Positions 1 through 7,365 of a DNA stretch of 36,222 nucleotides are shown here, piece by piece. The notes beneath the pieces were generated by a model. The model saw only the letters and a program-made list of their open reading frames with translations. It made no database searches and had not been told where the DNA came from. A program made the translations under genes and the position numbers. Location: positions 1 to 36,222 of the forward strand of contig PBMJ01000014.1 of assembly GCA_002722525.1 (NCBI GenBank), given 5' to 3'. The stretch comes from Acidimicrobiaceae bacterium. Lineage in GTDB: Bacteria > Actinomycetota > Acidimicrobiia > Acidimicrobiales > UBA8592. Within the stretch, counting starts at the first letter, position 1, and every line of letters begins with the position of its first letter.

Positions 1-67
1 TAAGGGGAATTGAACCCCTGACCTCTTCCATGCCATGGAAGCGCTCTACCAACTGAGCTATAGCCCC
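1..67 (-). tRNA. tRNA-Ala (anticodon GGC), 3' end cut by window edge
   Basis: Read on the minus strand, the acceptor 5' strand GGGGCTA starts at 67. A D-arm with AGCTCAGTTGGTAGAGC follows, then an anticodon stem CTTCC/GGAAG around the loop ATGGCAT (anticodon GGC), then a T-arm with loop TTCAATT. Only the first bases of the 3' acceptor strand are inside the window, so the gene is partial. It lies 34 bp downstream of rsfS on the same strand and may be co-transcribed with it. Confidence 0.95.
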
Positions 68-101
68 TTGCGAAGGTACTGTATCCAACTTTTGATCTAT
101 T

Positions 102-503
102 TCACCGAAGATTTGTTGCCTCATCTGGTGGGAGAGTAGCGAGTGGCCTATCACTCCAGAGGCGTTCCAACTGGTAATAACTACGTTCATTTGAGTCGAA
201 TACGTGGACCAGAAATTCTCCGTAGTCCATAAGCACCCACTTATATTCATCGTTGCCTTCAATACAGGTCGGAGAAGGACCCCCAGCTTTTTTGATAGTC
301 TCTTCTATCTCATCCACTATCGCTTTAACTTGCCGACTTGTTCTTCCAGACGTGATGACAAAATATTCTGTAATAGCAAATACGTCACCTACGTCTATAA
401 CTACCGTGTCACGGCCAGACTTCTCATCGATCGCTTTAGATGTAAGTAAAATCCAGTCTGCCGATGCGATTTCTTTAACAACTAACCCATGGTGATCTTG
501 CAA
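102..503 (-). CDS. rsfS: Ribosomal silencing factor RsfS (iojap/YbeB family)
   Basis: A 133-residue protein of the RsfS family. Family members bind ribosomal protein uL14 on the large subunit and block subunit joining when nutrients are short. The core is recognisable from about residue 35 to 118: VVIDVGDVFAITEYFVITSG, the following RTSRQVKAIVDEIEE helix, and the end WVLMDYGEFLVHVF with YYQLERLWSD. The start is a TTG one base after the TAG stop of the upstream gene, which implies tight translational coupling; no ATG or GTG lies before the conserved core. The order nadD, LytR-like gene, rsfS is a common actinobacterial arrangement. Confidence 0.93.
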   Translation of the reverse strand: MQDHHGLVVKEIASADWILLTSKAIDEKSGRDTVVIDVGDVFAITEYFVITSGRTSRQVKAIVDEIEETIKKAGGPSPTCIEGNDEYKWVLMDYGEFLVHVFDSNERSYYQLERLWSDRPLATLPPDEATNLR

Positions 504-504
504 A

Positions 505-1668
505 CTAGTTCCTGCCTATAAGGTCATTTCCGATGATAACTGTAACTTCAACAGCTGCATCTGTAAGCGGTTCAAAGAATACCTCACCGCCACCAAGTAT
601 CTCTTGGAATCCTCTAACTAGCTCAGCATTCTCATCGTCGTGATATATCAACTCTGTCGCCTTACCAAATTCAGGTGAATTACCGATAATAAGAATTTGA
701 GCACCAGCTCTGACTAGTCCTGCGGAATAATCTCTGGCTAAATCTAAACCTCCCACTCCATCAAGCAAACGGACCGTTGTCCTTGAGCCAGGACTACTAG
801 GTTGCGGGAACGGAATCATCTCCAATACAGCATCTCTAAGCACTTCAGCTTCAATACGAACTCCCGAAGGCTCTATGAGTTGCTCTAACTGTACTACTAC
901 TAAATTCCCTCTCGACAGCCCCCATACCATCCGTCCAAATCCACTGTCTATCTCACCGGGGAGCATAGAAGGATCCGTTTCGCTTGACAATACTTCGATC
1001 CAGTCCTGCCAAAAGAGTTCCTGACGCAGTTGGCGCAACTCTCCTGAATCATCATCAGAGATATTGAGGTATTCTCCTACGTTTTCAGATTGTAATTCTA
1101 TAGCACCCTCGAATAGGCAGCACTCATTATTAGCCTCTGAAAGGCTTTGCTCTGCCAGCCTCGTATAAGCTTCTACATTCAGATCAATGCTAAGAGGAGA
1201 TACGGGTGCAATATATGCATCCCAGATCGATGCTGACATGGTGTTTCTACTTTTGAATCCAATAGTCAGATAATCTTTAAGAGATCTTTCTAGTTGCTCT
1301 GCCCCTCCAGAAGCGAATATCGAAGCGATCGTCATTTCGTTACCTAATTTTGTATTCGGATTCAACAAAAGAATAGACCCACCTTCATCGTTTGGCCCAA
1401 GAGCAATTATCATAGCCATTGAAAGATCCCCGTCGACGTCGACGTTAAGAGCTAGATGAGAAGGCGTCGCCATAACATAAGTCAAATAGCCCGGCTCAGA
1501 AGGATCTGTTACTACCTCGCCAAAATCACCATCTGTTGAACTTAGAATCGCATCAGTCGCATTCCATACAAATAAAGGGATAGCTACCAAAAAGGCAAGG
1601 ACAATCAACGGAAAAGCCCACATCCACCAAGGCTTCTGGAGAAAAAATTTCTTCAATCTTAAATTCAC
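505..1668 (-). CDS. Membrane-anchored LCP-like protein with LytR C-terminal domain
   Basis: A 387-residue protein with a basic cytoplasmic N terminus and one membrane segment at about residues 15-37 (WWMWAFPLIVLAFLVAIPLF), so most of it lies outside the membrane. The last ~90 residues (RTTVRLLDGVGGLDLARDYS through VTVIIGNDLIG) match the LytR_C domain pattern. The middle part keeps a LytR-CpsA-Psr-like feel (SILLLNPNTK, MTIASIF), but I do not find the arginine and aspartate pattern of active LCP phosphotransferases. It may be a non-catalytic relative. It begins with GTG inside a 4-bp GTGA overlap with the nadD stop. Its position between nadD and rsfS is typical of Actinobacteria; its exact role is unknown. 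Confidence 0.72.
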   Translation of the reverse strand: MNLRLKKFFLQKPWWMWAFPLIVLAFLVAIPLFVWNATDAILSSTDGDFGEVVTDPSEPGYLTYVMATPSHLALNVDVDGDLSMAMIIALGPNDEGGSILLLNPNTKLGNEMTIASIFASGGAEQLERSLKDYLTIGFKSRNTMSASIWDAYIAPVSPLSIDLNVEAYTRLAEQSLSEANNECCLFEGAIELQSENVGEYLNISDDDSGELRQLRQELFWQDWIEVLSSETDPSMLPGEIDSGFGRMVWGLSRGNLVVVQLEQLIEPSGVRIEAEVLRDAVLEMIPFPQPSSPGSRTTVRLLDGVGGLDLARDYSAGLVRAGAQILIIGNSPEFGKATELIYHDDENAELVRGFQEILGGGEVFFEPLTDAAVEVTVIIGNDLIGRN

Positions 1669-2279
1669 CTATACAAGCCTTTTTGGTATATGTAATCCAT
1701 AACCAACTTTGGGACAAGATGATCTATGCGATCTCCATCTTTTATAGCAGACCTTATTATTGCCGATGAGATGTCCAACCGAGGCCCGTCAAATATCACG
1801 AAATTAAACTCTTTGTCTACATCCGTCAAGTGAATGCCTGGTCGCCTTAACACAATAACTTTGGCGTATTTTTCTAGTTCTTCTGATCTTCTCCATGTCG
1901 ACATTGTAGTTGCATTATCTGCCCCAATGATCAATTCATATTCTACCTCAGGGTCATCATCGTGCAGAGCTTCGAGAGTCTCAACTGTTACTGAATCTCC
2001 CCCACGTTCTATTTCAAGATTCGAAGCATAGAAAGAGTCATTGCCCATAACCGCAAGCTTCACCATTTCCAGACGAAGGGCCGGATCTAACATGACTTGT
2101 TCAGCAGCTTTTTGCCATTGGATGTTTGCCACGACAAAAAGCACTTTGTCTAACTTACGTTTGGAGGCCACAAACTCCGCTATGGCGATATGTCCAAGAT
2201 GCGGTGGGTCAAAACTACCTCCCAAAACACCGATTTTTCGTTTTCTACCCACAAACACATAATACAAAGTAGGAGTCAA
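1665..2279 (-). CDS. nadD: Nicotinate-nucleotide adenylyltransferase
   Basis: NadD transfers AMP from ATP to nicotinate mononucleotide, giving deamido-NAD in cytoplasmic NAD synthesis. The nucleotidyltransferase signature GGSFDPPHLGH sits at residues 20-30, TWRRSEELEKYA follows near residue 127, and the second ATP-binding segment is DISSAIIRSAI near the C terminus. The coordinates use a TTG start at 2279. An in-frame GTG at 2258 would leave about 12 residues before the signature, which is closer to the usual family start; neither has a good ribosome-binding site. The 3' end overlaps the next gene by 4 bp, so nadD, the LCP-like gene and rsfS are probably one operon. Confidence 0.93.
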   Translation of the reverse strand: MTPTLYYVFVGRKRKIGVLGGSFDPPHLGHIAIAEFVASKRKLDKVLFVVANIQWQKAAEQVMLDPALRLEMVKLAVMGNDSFYASNLEIERGGDSVTVETLEALHDDDPEVEYELIIGADNATTMSTWRRSEELEKYAKVIVLRRPGIHLTDVDKEFNFVIFDGPRLDISSAIIRSAIKDGDRIDHLVPKLVMDYIYQKGLYR

Positions 2280-2635
2280 AGTAGGAGAAAAATCGGATGC
2301 TAAGTTACATATAAATTCCTTGATTTTTATAGGAATTTTTAGTATTTATAAAAAAAATATAAAGAATGCTGGACATTTAGAATGAATTCCATTAGGGTTA
2401 ATGTGCTTTTCACTAGGTCGACTCTTGGGTCGGCTTGTCTCGGTGCTTATGTATCGGGATGTTTGTCAGGCAAACAAAAAAATTCTTAAAATTCACAGAG
2501 CACAGATCCCCCCGGTCCTTGCGTTGTGGCACAGAGAACAAAGTGGCACCTCGTTTAACATGCGAATTCGCTTTGTTTTGTTTCCCTTCAACTAATGAAA
2601 AGCCAAAAAAAACCCCCTATCGAATGTGAGAAAAA
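2280..2635. other. AT-rich intergenic region between divergent nadD and the sigma-factor gene
   Basis: This 356-bp stretch separates two divergently read genes and must hold both promoters. It contains an 8-bp inverted repeat near nadD, a run of A/T around 2335-2365, a small hairpin TGTTTG/CAAACA at 2460-2476 followed by A residues (wrong polarity for a plus-strand terminator), and a 7-bp direct repeat GTGGCAC at 2526 and 2543. I could not assign -10/-35 pairs with confidence. Short open frames on the plus strand here look like chance: they lack ribosome-binding sites and recognisable motifs. Confidence 0.6.
2313..2338. repeat. 8-bp inverted repeat upstream of nadD
   Basis: Perfect arms AAATTCCT (2313-2320) and AGGAATTT (2331-2338) are separated by 10 bp of A/T. 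On the plus strand the right arm runs into five T residues, but there is no plus-strand gene to terminate. It lies 34-59 bp upstream of the nadD start, so it could be an operator or a hairpin in the nadD leader. Function is inferred from position only. Confidence 0.45.
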
Positions 2636-3472
2636 ATGAGTGATTCAGTAGGTCAGTATCTTAATGAAATAGGTCTTGTCCCGTTACTTACGGCTGCAGA
2701 AGAGCGCGAACTCTCTCAGCTTATAGAAAAAGGCGTCGAAGCTCGAGAGCGACTAGCCGCTGGCGAAAAAGGAATAGAGCTAAAGCGAGCTGACCGTAAA
2801 GCAGCAGAAGCGAAAGACCGCTTTATCCGAGCGAATCTTCGTTTGGTCGTCAGTGTGGCCAGAAGGTATCCCCTTCCTGCCGGTATGGAGCTTTTGGACC
2901 TTATTCAAGAAGGCAACCTCGGATTAGAGCACGCTGTTGACAAATTCGACTGGAGAAAAGGTTTCAAGTTTTCTACTTACGCAACGTTCTGGATTCGACA
3001 GGCAATAGGTCGTGCCCTAGACCAGAAAGCTAGCTTGGTTCGTCTTCCCGGTGACCGGTCAGCAAGTTTACGGGCTGCACTTCGACAAGTTTCTGGCGAT
3101 GGAGATGAACTGGATGAAGAACACGCAAGACTTCACCGCCTAACAACACCAACTTCTTTAGACCGAACTATTGGCGATGATGATAGCAACGAGTTGGTTG
3201 ACTTATTACCAGATTCCAATCCTGGCCCGGAACAATCAGTAATGGAACAGGCTAGAGAAGTAATGGTAATTGACCTGTTGAATGTCCTTGACGACAGGGC
3301 TCGTTATGCTGTTGAACAACGATTTGGCCTTCAAGATGGACGGAAGCGTAGCTATCGCGAAGTTGGTGAAGAACTAGGGGTAACTGCTGAAGCCGCAAGA
3401 CGTCTTGTTAAGCGTGCAGTGAACATGGTTCGAGAGAATGCCCCCAATCAGGTCGATATTGACGCAGCCTAG
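2636..3472 (+). CDS. RNA polymerase sigma-70 family factor (group 2/3-like) with unusual region 4.2
   Basis: A 278-residue sigma factor. Region 1.2 is at residues 4-33 (VGQYLNEIGLVPLLTAAEER). Region 2 spans 58-130, including LLDLIQEGNLGL and the -10 reading helix YATFWIRQAI at 115-124, which is conserved. Region 3 is short: only about 38 residues lie between RLPGD and SLDRTIG, so the 3.1 helix-turn-helix seems reduced. SLDRTIGDDDSNELVDLLPD matches the 3.2 linker. Region 4 ends with a 4.2 helix at about 240-267. There the usual TRERIRQIEAKAL is replaced by TAEAARRLVKRAV, so promoter choice at -35 may differ. The ATG start follows GTGAG, a weak ribosome-binding site. It is read 69 bp before the DAHP synthase gene. 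Not the primary sigma factor, judging by length and motifs. Confidence 0.85.
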   Translation: MSDSVGQYLNEIGLVPLLTAAEERELSQLIEKGVEARERLAAGEKGIELKRADRKAAEAKDRFIRANLRLVVSVARRYPLPAGMELLDLIQEGNLGLEHAVDKFDWRKGFKFSTYATFWIRQAIGRALDQKASLVRLPGDRSASLRAALRQVSGDGDELDEEHARLHRLTTPTSLDRTIGDDDSNELVDLLPDSNPGPEQSVMEQAREVMVIDLLNVLDDRARYAVEQRFGLQDGRKRSYREVGEELGVTAEAARRLVKRAVNMVRENAPNQVDIDAA

Positions 3473-3494
3473 AAACAGGCTACTTTTCAAGCCT
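3466..3494 (+). promoter_or_regulatory. Overlapping alternative hairpins in the sigma-factor/DAHP synthase gap
   Basis: Three copies of one 5-base word alternate in orientation: AGCCT (3466-3470), AGGCT (3477-3481), AGCCT (3490-3494). The middle copy can pair with either neighbour, so two mutually exclusive short hairpins are possible. The first is followed by TTTT. The first copy overlaps the sigma-factor stop codon. It may be a weak terminator or attenuator before the DAHP synthase gene; the stems are short, so this is tentative. Confidence 0.3.
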
Positions 3495-3541
3495 TTGTAA
3501 AATAGCTTGCCTTCTCTGCTATAAGACGAGAGGATATTAGT

Positions 3542-4888
3542 GTGCAAAATGAATGGTCTCCCACCTCCTGGCGTCAATGCCCTGCTGAACAGCAGCCTGA
3601 TTGGCCTGACGAAGAGCAAGTCTCTACTGTTCTCAAAGAAATATCGGATTTACCCCCTTTAGTTTTTGCCGGAGAAGCTCGAACACTCAGAGAGCAATTA
3701 GCAGAAGTCTGCAATGGAAAAGCGCTTCTCCTTCAAGCGGGTGACTGTGCAGAGTCATTTGATGCATTATCCGCTGATGCTATCAGAGACAATTTAAAAG
3801 TAATTTTGCAGATGGCAGTAGCTTTGACTTATTCAACAGGGCTTCCAGTCGTAAAGGTCGGTCGAATAGCTGGTCAATTCGCTAAACCAAGGTCAAGCCC
3901 AACAGAGACTCAAGACGATCTAGAACTTCCATCTTTTAGAGGTCATATAGTTAACGACCCTGATTTCAGCGCAGGTTCGAGAGAAGCCAATCCGAGAAGG
4001 CTACTTCAGGCCTACCACCAAAGTGCTTCTACTTTAAACCTGTTACGTGCATTTACACGTGGCGGGTTCGCGAACTTAGCTCAAGTTCATTCTTGGAATC
4101 AAGAATTCGTTGCCAACAGCCCTGCTGGAGAGCACTACAGAGAGATCGCCGATGGAATCACTAATGCTCTCGCGTTTATGAAAGCATGCGGCGTGACGCC
4201 GGTTAATAGCTCGGCACTGAATGAAGTCGATTTCTACACAAGTCATGAGGCTTTGTTACTTGGCTACGAGGAAGCCCTCACCCGCATCGATTCCACCTCA
4301 GGCAAGTGGTATGACTGCTCTGCCCATATGCTTTGGATAGGTGAAAGAACCAGGCAAATAAATGGAGCTCATCTCGAATTCCTTAGAGGAGTAGAAAATC
4401 CCCTCGGATGTAAGATTGGGCTGACGGCTACTCCAAATGATGTGGTTAAGATATGCGAAGTTCTCAATCCAGAATCCATTCCAGGCCGCTTAACCCTAAT
4501 ATCTCGTTTTGGAGCAGGAAATGTCGAAGAAAGTCTGCCACCGATAGTCGATGCAGTTACTAGCGCAGGACATCCTGTTGTATGGGCTTGCGATCCTATG
4601 CATGGAAATACATTTACGAGTTCAAGTGGCCATAAAACAAGGCATCTCGACGATGTTCTCGCAGAGCTCGGACAGTTTTTCTCTATTCACCAATCACTGG
4701 GAACCTGGGCAGGTGGTATTCATGTAGAGCTAACTGGGGGCAATGTAACCGAATGTTTGGGCGGTGCAGACAAGGTCTCTGACGATGACCTCCACCTTAG
4801 ATATGAGACAATGTGTGACCCACGACTAAATGCTTCACAGAGCTTGGAATTAGCATTTTTAGTAGCGGAACAACTTCGTCAGGTATAA
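3542..4888 (+). CDS. aroG: 3-deoxy-7-phosphoheptulonate (DAHP) synthase, class II
   Basis: A 448-residue class II (plant/actinobacterial type) DAHP synthase, which condenses phosphoenolpyruvate and erythrose 4-phosphate in the first step of the shikimate pathway. Family landmarks are present in order: GDCAESF with the metal-binding Cys at 69, VKVGRIAGQFAKPRS, GGFANLAQVHSWN, the SHEALLLGYEEALTR segment, WIGERTRQ with GAHLEFLRGVENP, RLTLISRFGAGNV, WACDPMHGNT and GIHVELTGGNVTEC. The start is GTG with AGAGG about nine bases upstream. No chorismate mutase domain is fused. It follows the sigma-factor gene by 69 bp and may share its transcript. Its stop is two bases from the stop of the convergent VWA gene. 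Confidence 0.96.
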   Translation: MQNEWSPTSWRQCPAEQQPDWPDEEQVSTVLKEISDLPPLVFAGEARTLREQLAEVCNGKALLLQAGDCAESFDALSADAIRDNLKVILQMAVALTYSTGLPVVKVGRIAGQFAKPRSSPTETQDDLELPSFRGHIVNDPDFSAGSREANPRRLLQAYHQSASTLNLLRAFTRGGFANLAQVHSWNQEFVANSPAGEHYREIADGITNALAFMKACGVTPVNSSALNEVDFYTSHEALLLGYEEALTRIDSTSGKWYDCSAHMLWIGERTRQINGAHLEFLRGVENPLGCKIGLTATPNDVVKICEVLNPESIPGRLTLISRFGAGNVEESLPPIVDAVTSAGHPVVWACDPMHGNTFTSSSGHKTRHLDDVLAELGQFFSIHQSLGTWAGGIHVELTGGNVTECLGGADKVSDDDLHLRYETMCDPRLNASQSLELAFLVAEQLRQV

Positions 4889-4890
4889 CT

Positions 4891-6378
4891 TCAAACCAAA
4901 TTTTCCACAAAAGCTTCTAGTTGCCTTAGGTTACGCACTTCGAAGGTCCCTTCACAATAAGTGCTGTATTCACTTACTATCGAATCACCTGTGTCCCAAT
5001 AGCTTCGTGGCTCTGGATTTAACCAGAATACTTTTCTTGCCTTTGCTTCGAGCTCTTTTACAACCCATGACTGCGAAGCATGATAATTATTTCTTGCATC
5101 GCCAAGTATCATTACCGTTGTTTTAGGTCCGACATCATTTCCGTATCGTTCGTTAAATACCTCAAAGGCGTGCCCATAATCAGAATGGCCGTCAACCCAT
5201 ATAACGTCTGCTTCAGTATTAACTCGATGAATAGCAGCAGTAATATCATCAACTCTCTCGAAGTATTGGGTAACCTCATCAAGCCCATCGATAAAGACGA
5301 AAGATCTTACCTTAGAGAACTGGCTATTAAGAGCATAAACAAGATGCAGAGTGAATCTAGCGAATGCCGCTACAGAACCTGAAATATCTGCGATAACCAT
5401 GATTTCTGGTTTTGCTGGTTTAGGGTATTTGAATTTTGGCTCTGCGGGGACGCCTCCGTAAGAGAGTGAGTGGCGGACTGTGTTTCTGAAATCCAACGAC
5501 CCCTTCCTCCCATGTCTTCTTTTTCTAGCTAGGCGGGCTGCTAACTTTCGCGTTAATGGCCAAATAGCGCGCTTTAGAGCAACCATTTCTTCTCTACTTG
5601 CATGCATAAAATCAACGTCTTCCGGAAGTGGTTTTCTCAATGTTTTGGCCATTGCCTCTACTCCACGGTCGGCTACGAGGCGGCGGCGAATTTCGGCTTC
5701 TATTTGTCTTTTTAGTTCTTCAATCCGATGTTCATATTCGTCTTTCACTAATTTTTGGCTGAGTGAGTCAAGATTAGATTCTGCTGATTCAGCCTCTCCC
5801 AACATGCGTTCTAATACCCCTTCAAGATCTAGATTGCGCAAGGTACGATAAAGGTAATACGTTCCACCAACTGGCCGACCTGGCTCCATTCCTGCAAAAC
5901 GCTGTACCGCTACTCTGGAAACAGCTCGCATAAGATTTTGATCCGAGTTCATAAGGGATCTATAGAGCATCTCTGCTAGTTGCTCTTGACTTAGCCCTTC
6001 TTGCCCTCCGCCTTGGCCCGGCATTTGCCCGAGTTGTTGCTCATTATCTGCTGATAGTGAATCTTCCGAGGAAGCGTCGTCTGATGGTTCTTCAGATAAA
6101 TTATATTCCTCACCTCGAAGAGAAAAATAGACTTCGAAAACTGTTTCAAATGCTTTCCAGTGTGAATGGTTTTTAACTAACGTAGCAGCTAGCGAATACT
6201 TGAATGCTTCTCTATCTTCTATGGGTATATGCTTGACTGCCGCTACGGCATCTAGGTTCTCAGTCAAGCTCACAGGAAGACCTGCTTGTCTTAATTCAAC
6301 TATGAACCCGTTGAGAAGCTCTAACAGAGGGGATACTTCTGAAGATTCGTCCAGCCTAGGCATCGCTGCTTTGGCCAA
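4891..6378 (-). CDS. VWA domain-containing CoxE-like protein
   Basis: A 495-residue protein of the CoxE-like VWA family. The N-terminal helical part (LLNGFIVELRQAGLPVSLTE) and a long charged helical region (about 200-280) precede RKRRHGRKGSLDFRNTVR. The VWA fold then carries a MIDAS motif DISGS at 331-335. An acidic/glutamine-glycine linker lies at about 95-130. Such proteins work with MoxR-type AAA+ ATPases to assemble or insert metal cofactors or to remodel target proteins. The TTG at 6378 gives a 23-bp overlap with moxR; an in-frame ATG at 6363 (8-bp overlap) is an equally good start. No CO dehydrogenase genes are nearby, so the target is unknown. Confidence 0.87.
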   Translation of the reverse strand: MAKAAMPRLDESSEVSPLLELLNGFIVELRQAGLPVSLTENLDAVAAVKHIPIEDREAFKYSLAATLVKNHSHWKAFETVFEVYFSLRGEEYNLSEEPSDDASSEDSLSADNEQQLGQMPGQGGGQEGLSQEQLAEMLYRSLMNSDQNLMRAVSRVAVQRFAGMEPGRPVGGTYYLYRTLRNLDLEGVLERMLGEAESAESNLDSLSQKLVKDEYEHRIEELKRQIEAEIRRRLVADRGVEAMAKTLRKPLPEDVDFMHASREEMVALKRAIWPLTRKLAARLARKRRHGRKGSLDFRNTVRHSLSYGGVPAEPKFKYPKPAKPEIMVIADISGSVAAFARFTLHLVYALNSQFSKVRSFVFIDGLDEVTQYFERVDDITAAIHRVNTEADVIWVDGHSDYGHAFEVFNERYGNDVGPKTTVMILGDARNNYHASQSWVVKELEAKARKVFWLNPEPRSYWDTGDSIVSEYSTYCEGTFEVRNLRQLEAFVENLV

Positions 6379-7261
6379 TGGTTAAAGTCTCATCTGTAGC
6401 GAACTCTTTAACTGTTTTCTCAATATCAGATCTGTATTTTAAGAGAATGTTGACAGTATCCGTCGCAGTTTTAGCATCAATGTGCTCGACTCCCAAAAGG
6501 ACAAGAGTTCGTGCCCAATCTAGCGTCTCAGAAACTGATGGGGCTTTTTTTAGGTCTAATTGCCGGACGGATCTCACAACCCGTGCGATTTGATCCGAAA
6601 GGGACTCGTTGATGTCGGGCACCTTGGTCAAAATTATTTCGCGTTCACGCTCAAGATCTGGATAGTCAATATGGAGAAATAGGCACCTCCGCTTTAATGC
6701 TTCTGACAATTCTCGTGTGTTATTAGATGTAAGAAACACTAAGGGGATCTGTCGAGCTGTGACTGTACCCAGTTCAGGAATAGAAACTTGATAATCAGAA
6801 AGAATTTCGAGTAATAGAGCTTCAGTTTCGATCTCTACCCTGTCCACTTCATCAATGAGCAATACGACGGGATCTTCACTCTGTATTGCTTCTAGTAGAG
6901 GACGTGTCAGGAGGAATTCATCTGAGAAAATATCATCTTCAATTTCTTCCCATGATCCATCACCGCTCAGATTTCGTTCAGCTTGAATCCTGAGTAGTTG
7001 CTTTTTGTAATTCCACTCATATAGTGCTTTTGACTCGTCTAGCCCTTCGTAGCACTGTAAGCGAATGAGTCGAGCGCCGCTCATCTCAGCTACGCTTTTG
7101 GCTAATTGCGTTTTTCCAGTCCCAGCGGGACCTTCTACAAGAACTGGCTTCTGCAAACGGTCACCTAGATAAACAACACCTGCTATACCTTCGTCGGCAA
7201 GGTATGAAACCTCTTTTAAGCTGGAGCGGACTTCGGGAACATCATTGAATCTATAGGACAT
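6356..7261 (-). CDS. MoxR-family AAA+ ATPase (CoxD-like)
   Basis: A 301-residue AAA+ ATPase. Walker A GPAGTGKT is at 44-51, Walker B VVLLIDEVD at 132-140, sensor 1 in FLTSNNTRELS, and an arginine-rich RRCLFLHIDYP follows. The segment YEGLDESKALYEWNY is typical of the MoxR subgroup paired with CoxE-like VWA proteins. It starts with ATG and overlaps the VWA gene, so the two are translated together and probably act as a chaperone pair. It is divergent from murJ; a candidate promoter for it lies in the palindromic region upstream. Substrate not identifiable here. Confidence 0.9.
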   Translation of the reverse strand: MSYRFNDVPEVRSSLKEVSYLADEGIAGVVYLGDRLQKPVLVEGPAGTGKTQLAKSVAEMSGARLIRLQCYEGLDESKALYEWNYKKQLLRIQAERNLSGDGSWEEIEDDIFSDEFLLTRPLLEAIQSEDPVVLLIDEVDRVEIETEALLLEILSDYQVSIPELGTVTARQIPLVFLTSNNTRELSEALKRRCLFLHIDYPDLEREREIILTKVPDINESLSDQIARVVRSVRQLDLKKAPSVSETLDWARTLVLLGVEHIDAKTATDTVNILLKYRSDIEKTVKEFATDETLTIGQSSDA

Positions 7262-7278
7262 AATTTGAGAGTAGAGGG

Positions 7279-7339
7279 GGTATAGGGGCTGATACGAACT
7301 GTAGTCAAAATTGACTATATGTTAGGTTATCCATAGAAA
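7279..7339. promoter_or_regulatory. Divergent moxR/murJ promoters built around a 7-bp palindrome
   Basis: Perfect arms TAGTCAA (7302-7308) and TTGACTA (7311-7317) are separated by AA. Each arm contains a TTGACT that serves as a -35 box on its own strand. Plus strand: TTGACT 7311-7316, 17-bp spacer, TAGAAA 7334-7339, toward murJ. Minus strand: TTGACT 7308-7303, 18-bp spacer, TATACC 7284-7279, toward moxR. Each -10 matches the consensus at four of six positions. The motif matches are seen directly; promoter activity is inferred. Confidence 0.5.
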
Positions 7340-7365
7340 CTCCCATAACGGGTACGCTTAGACAT

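Noticed and set aside
2460..2476. TGTTTG/CAAACA hairpin as a terminator
   Set aside because: It is followed by A residues on the plus strand, not T, and no gene ends just upstream on either strand.
2401..2629. Two overlapping 64-codon open frames in the nadD/sigma-factor spacer
   Set aside because: No ribosome-binding site, no motifs and they overlap one another; probably chance frames.
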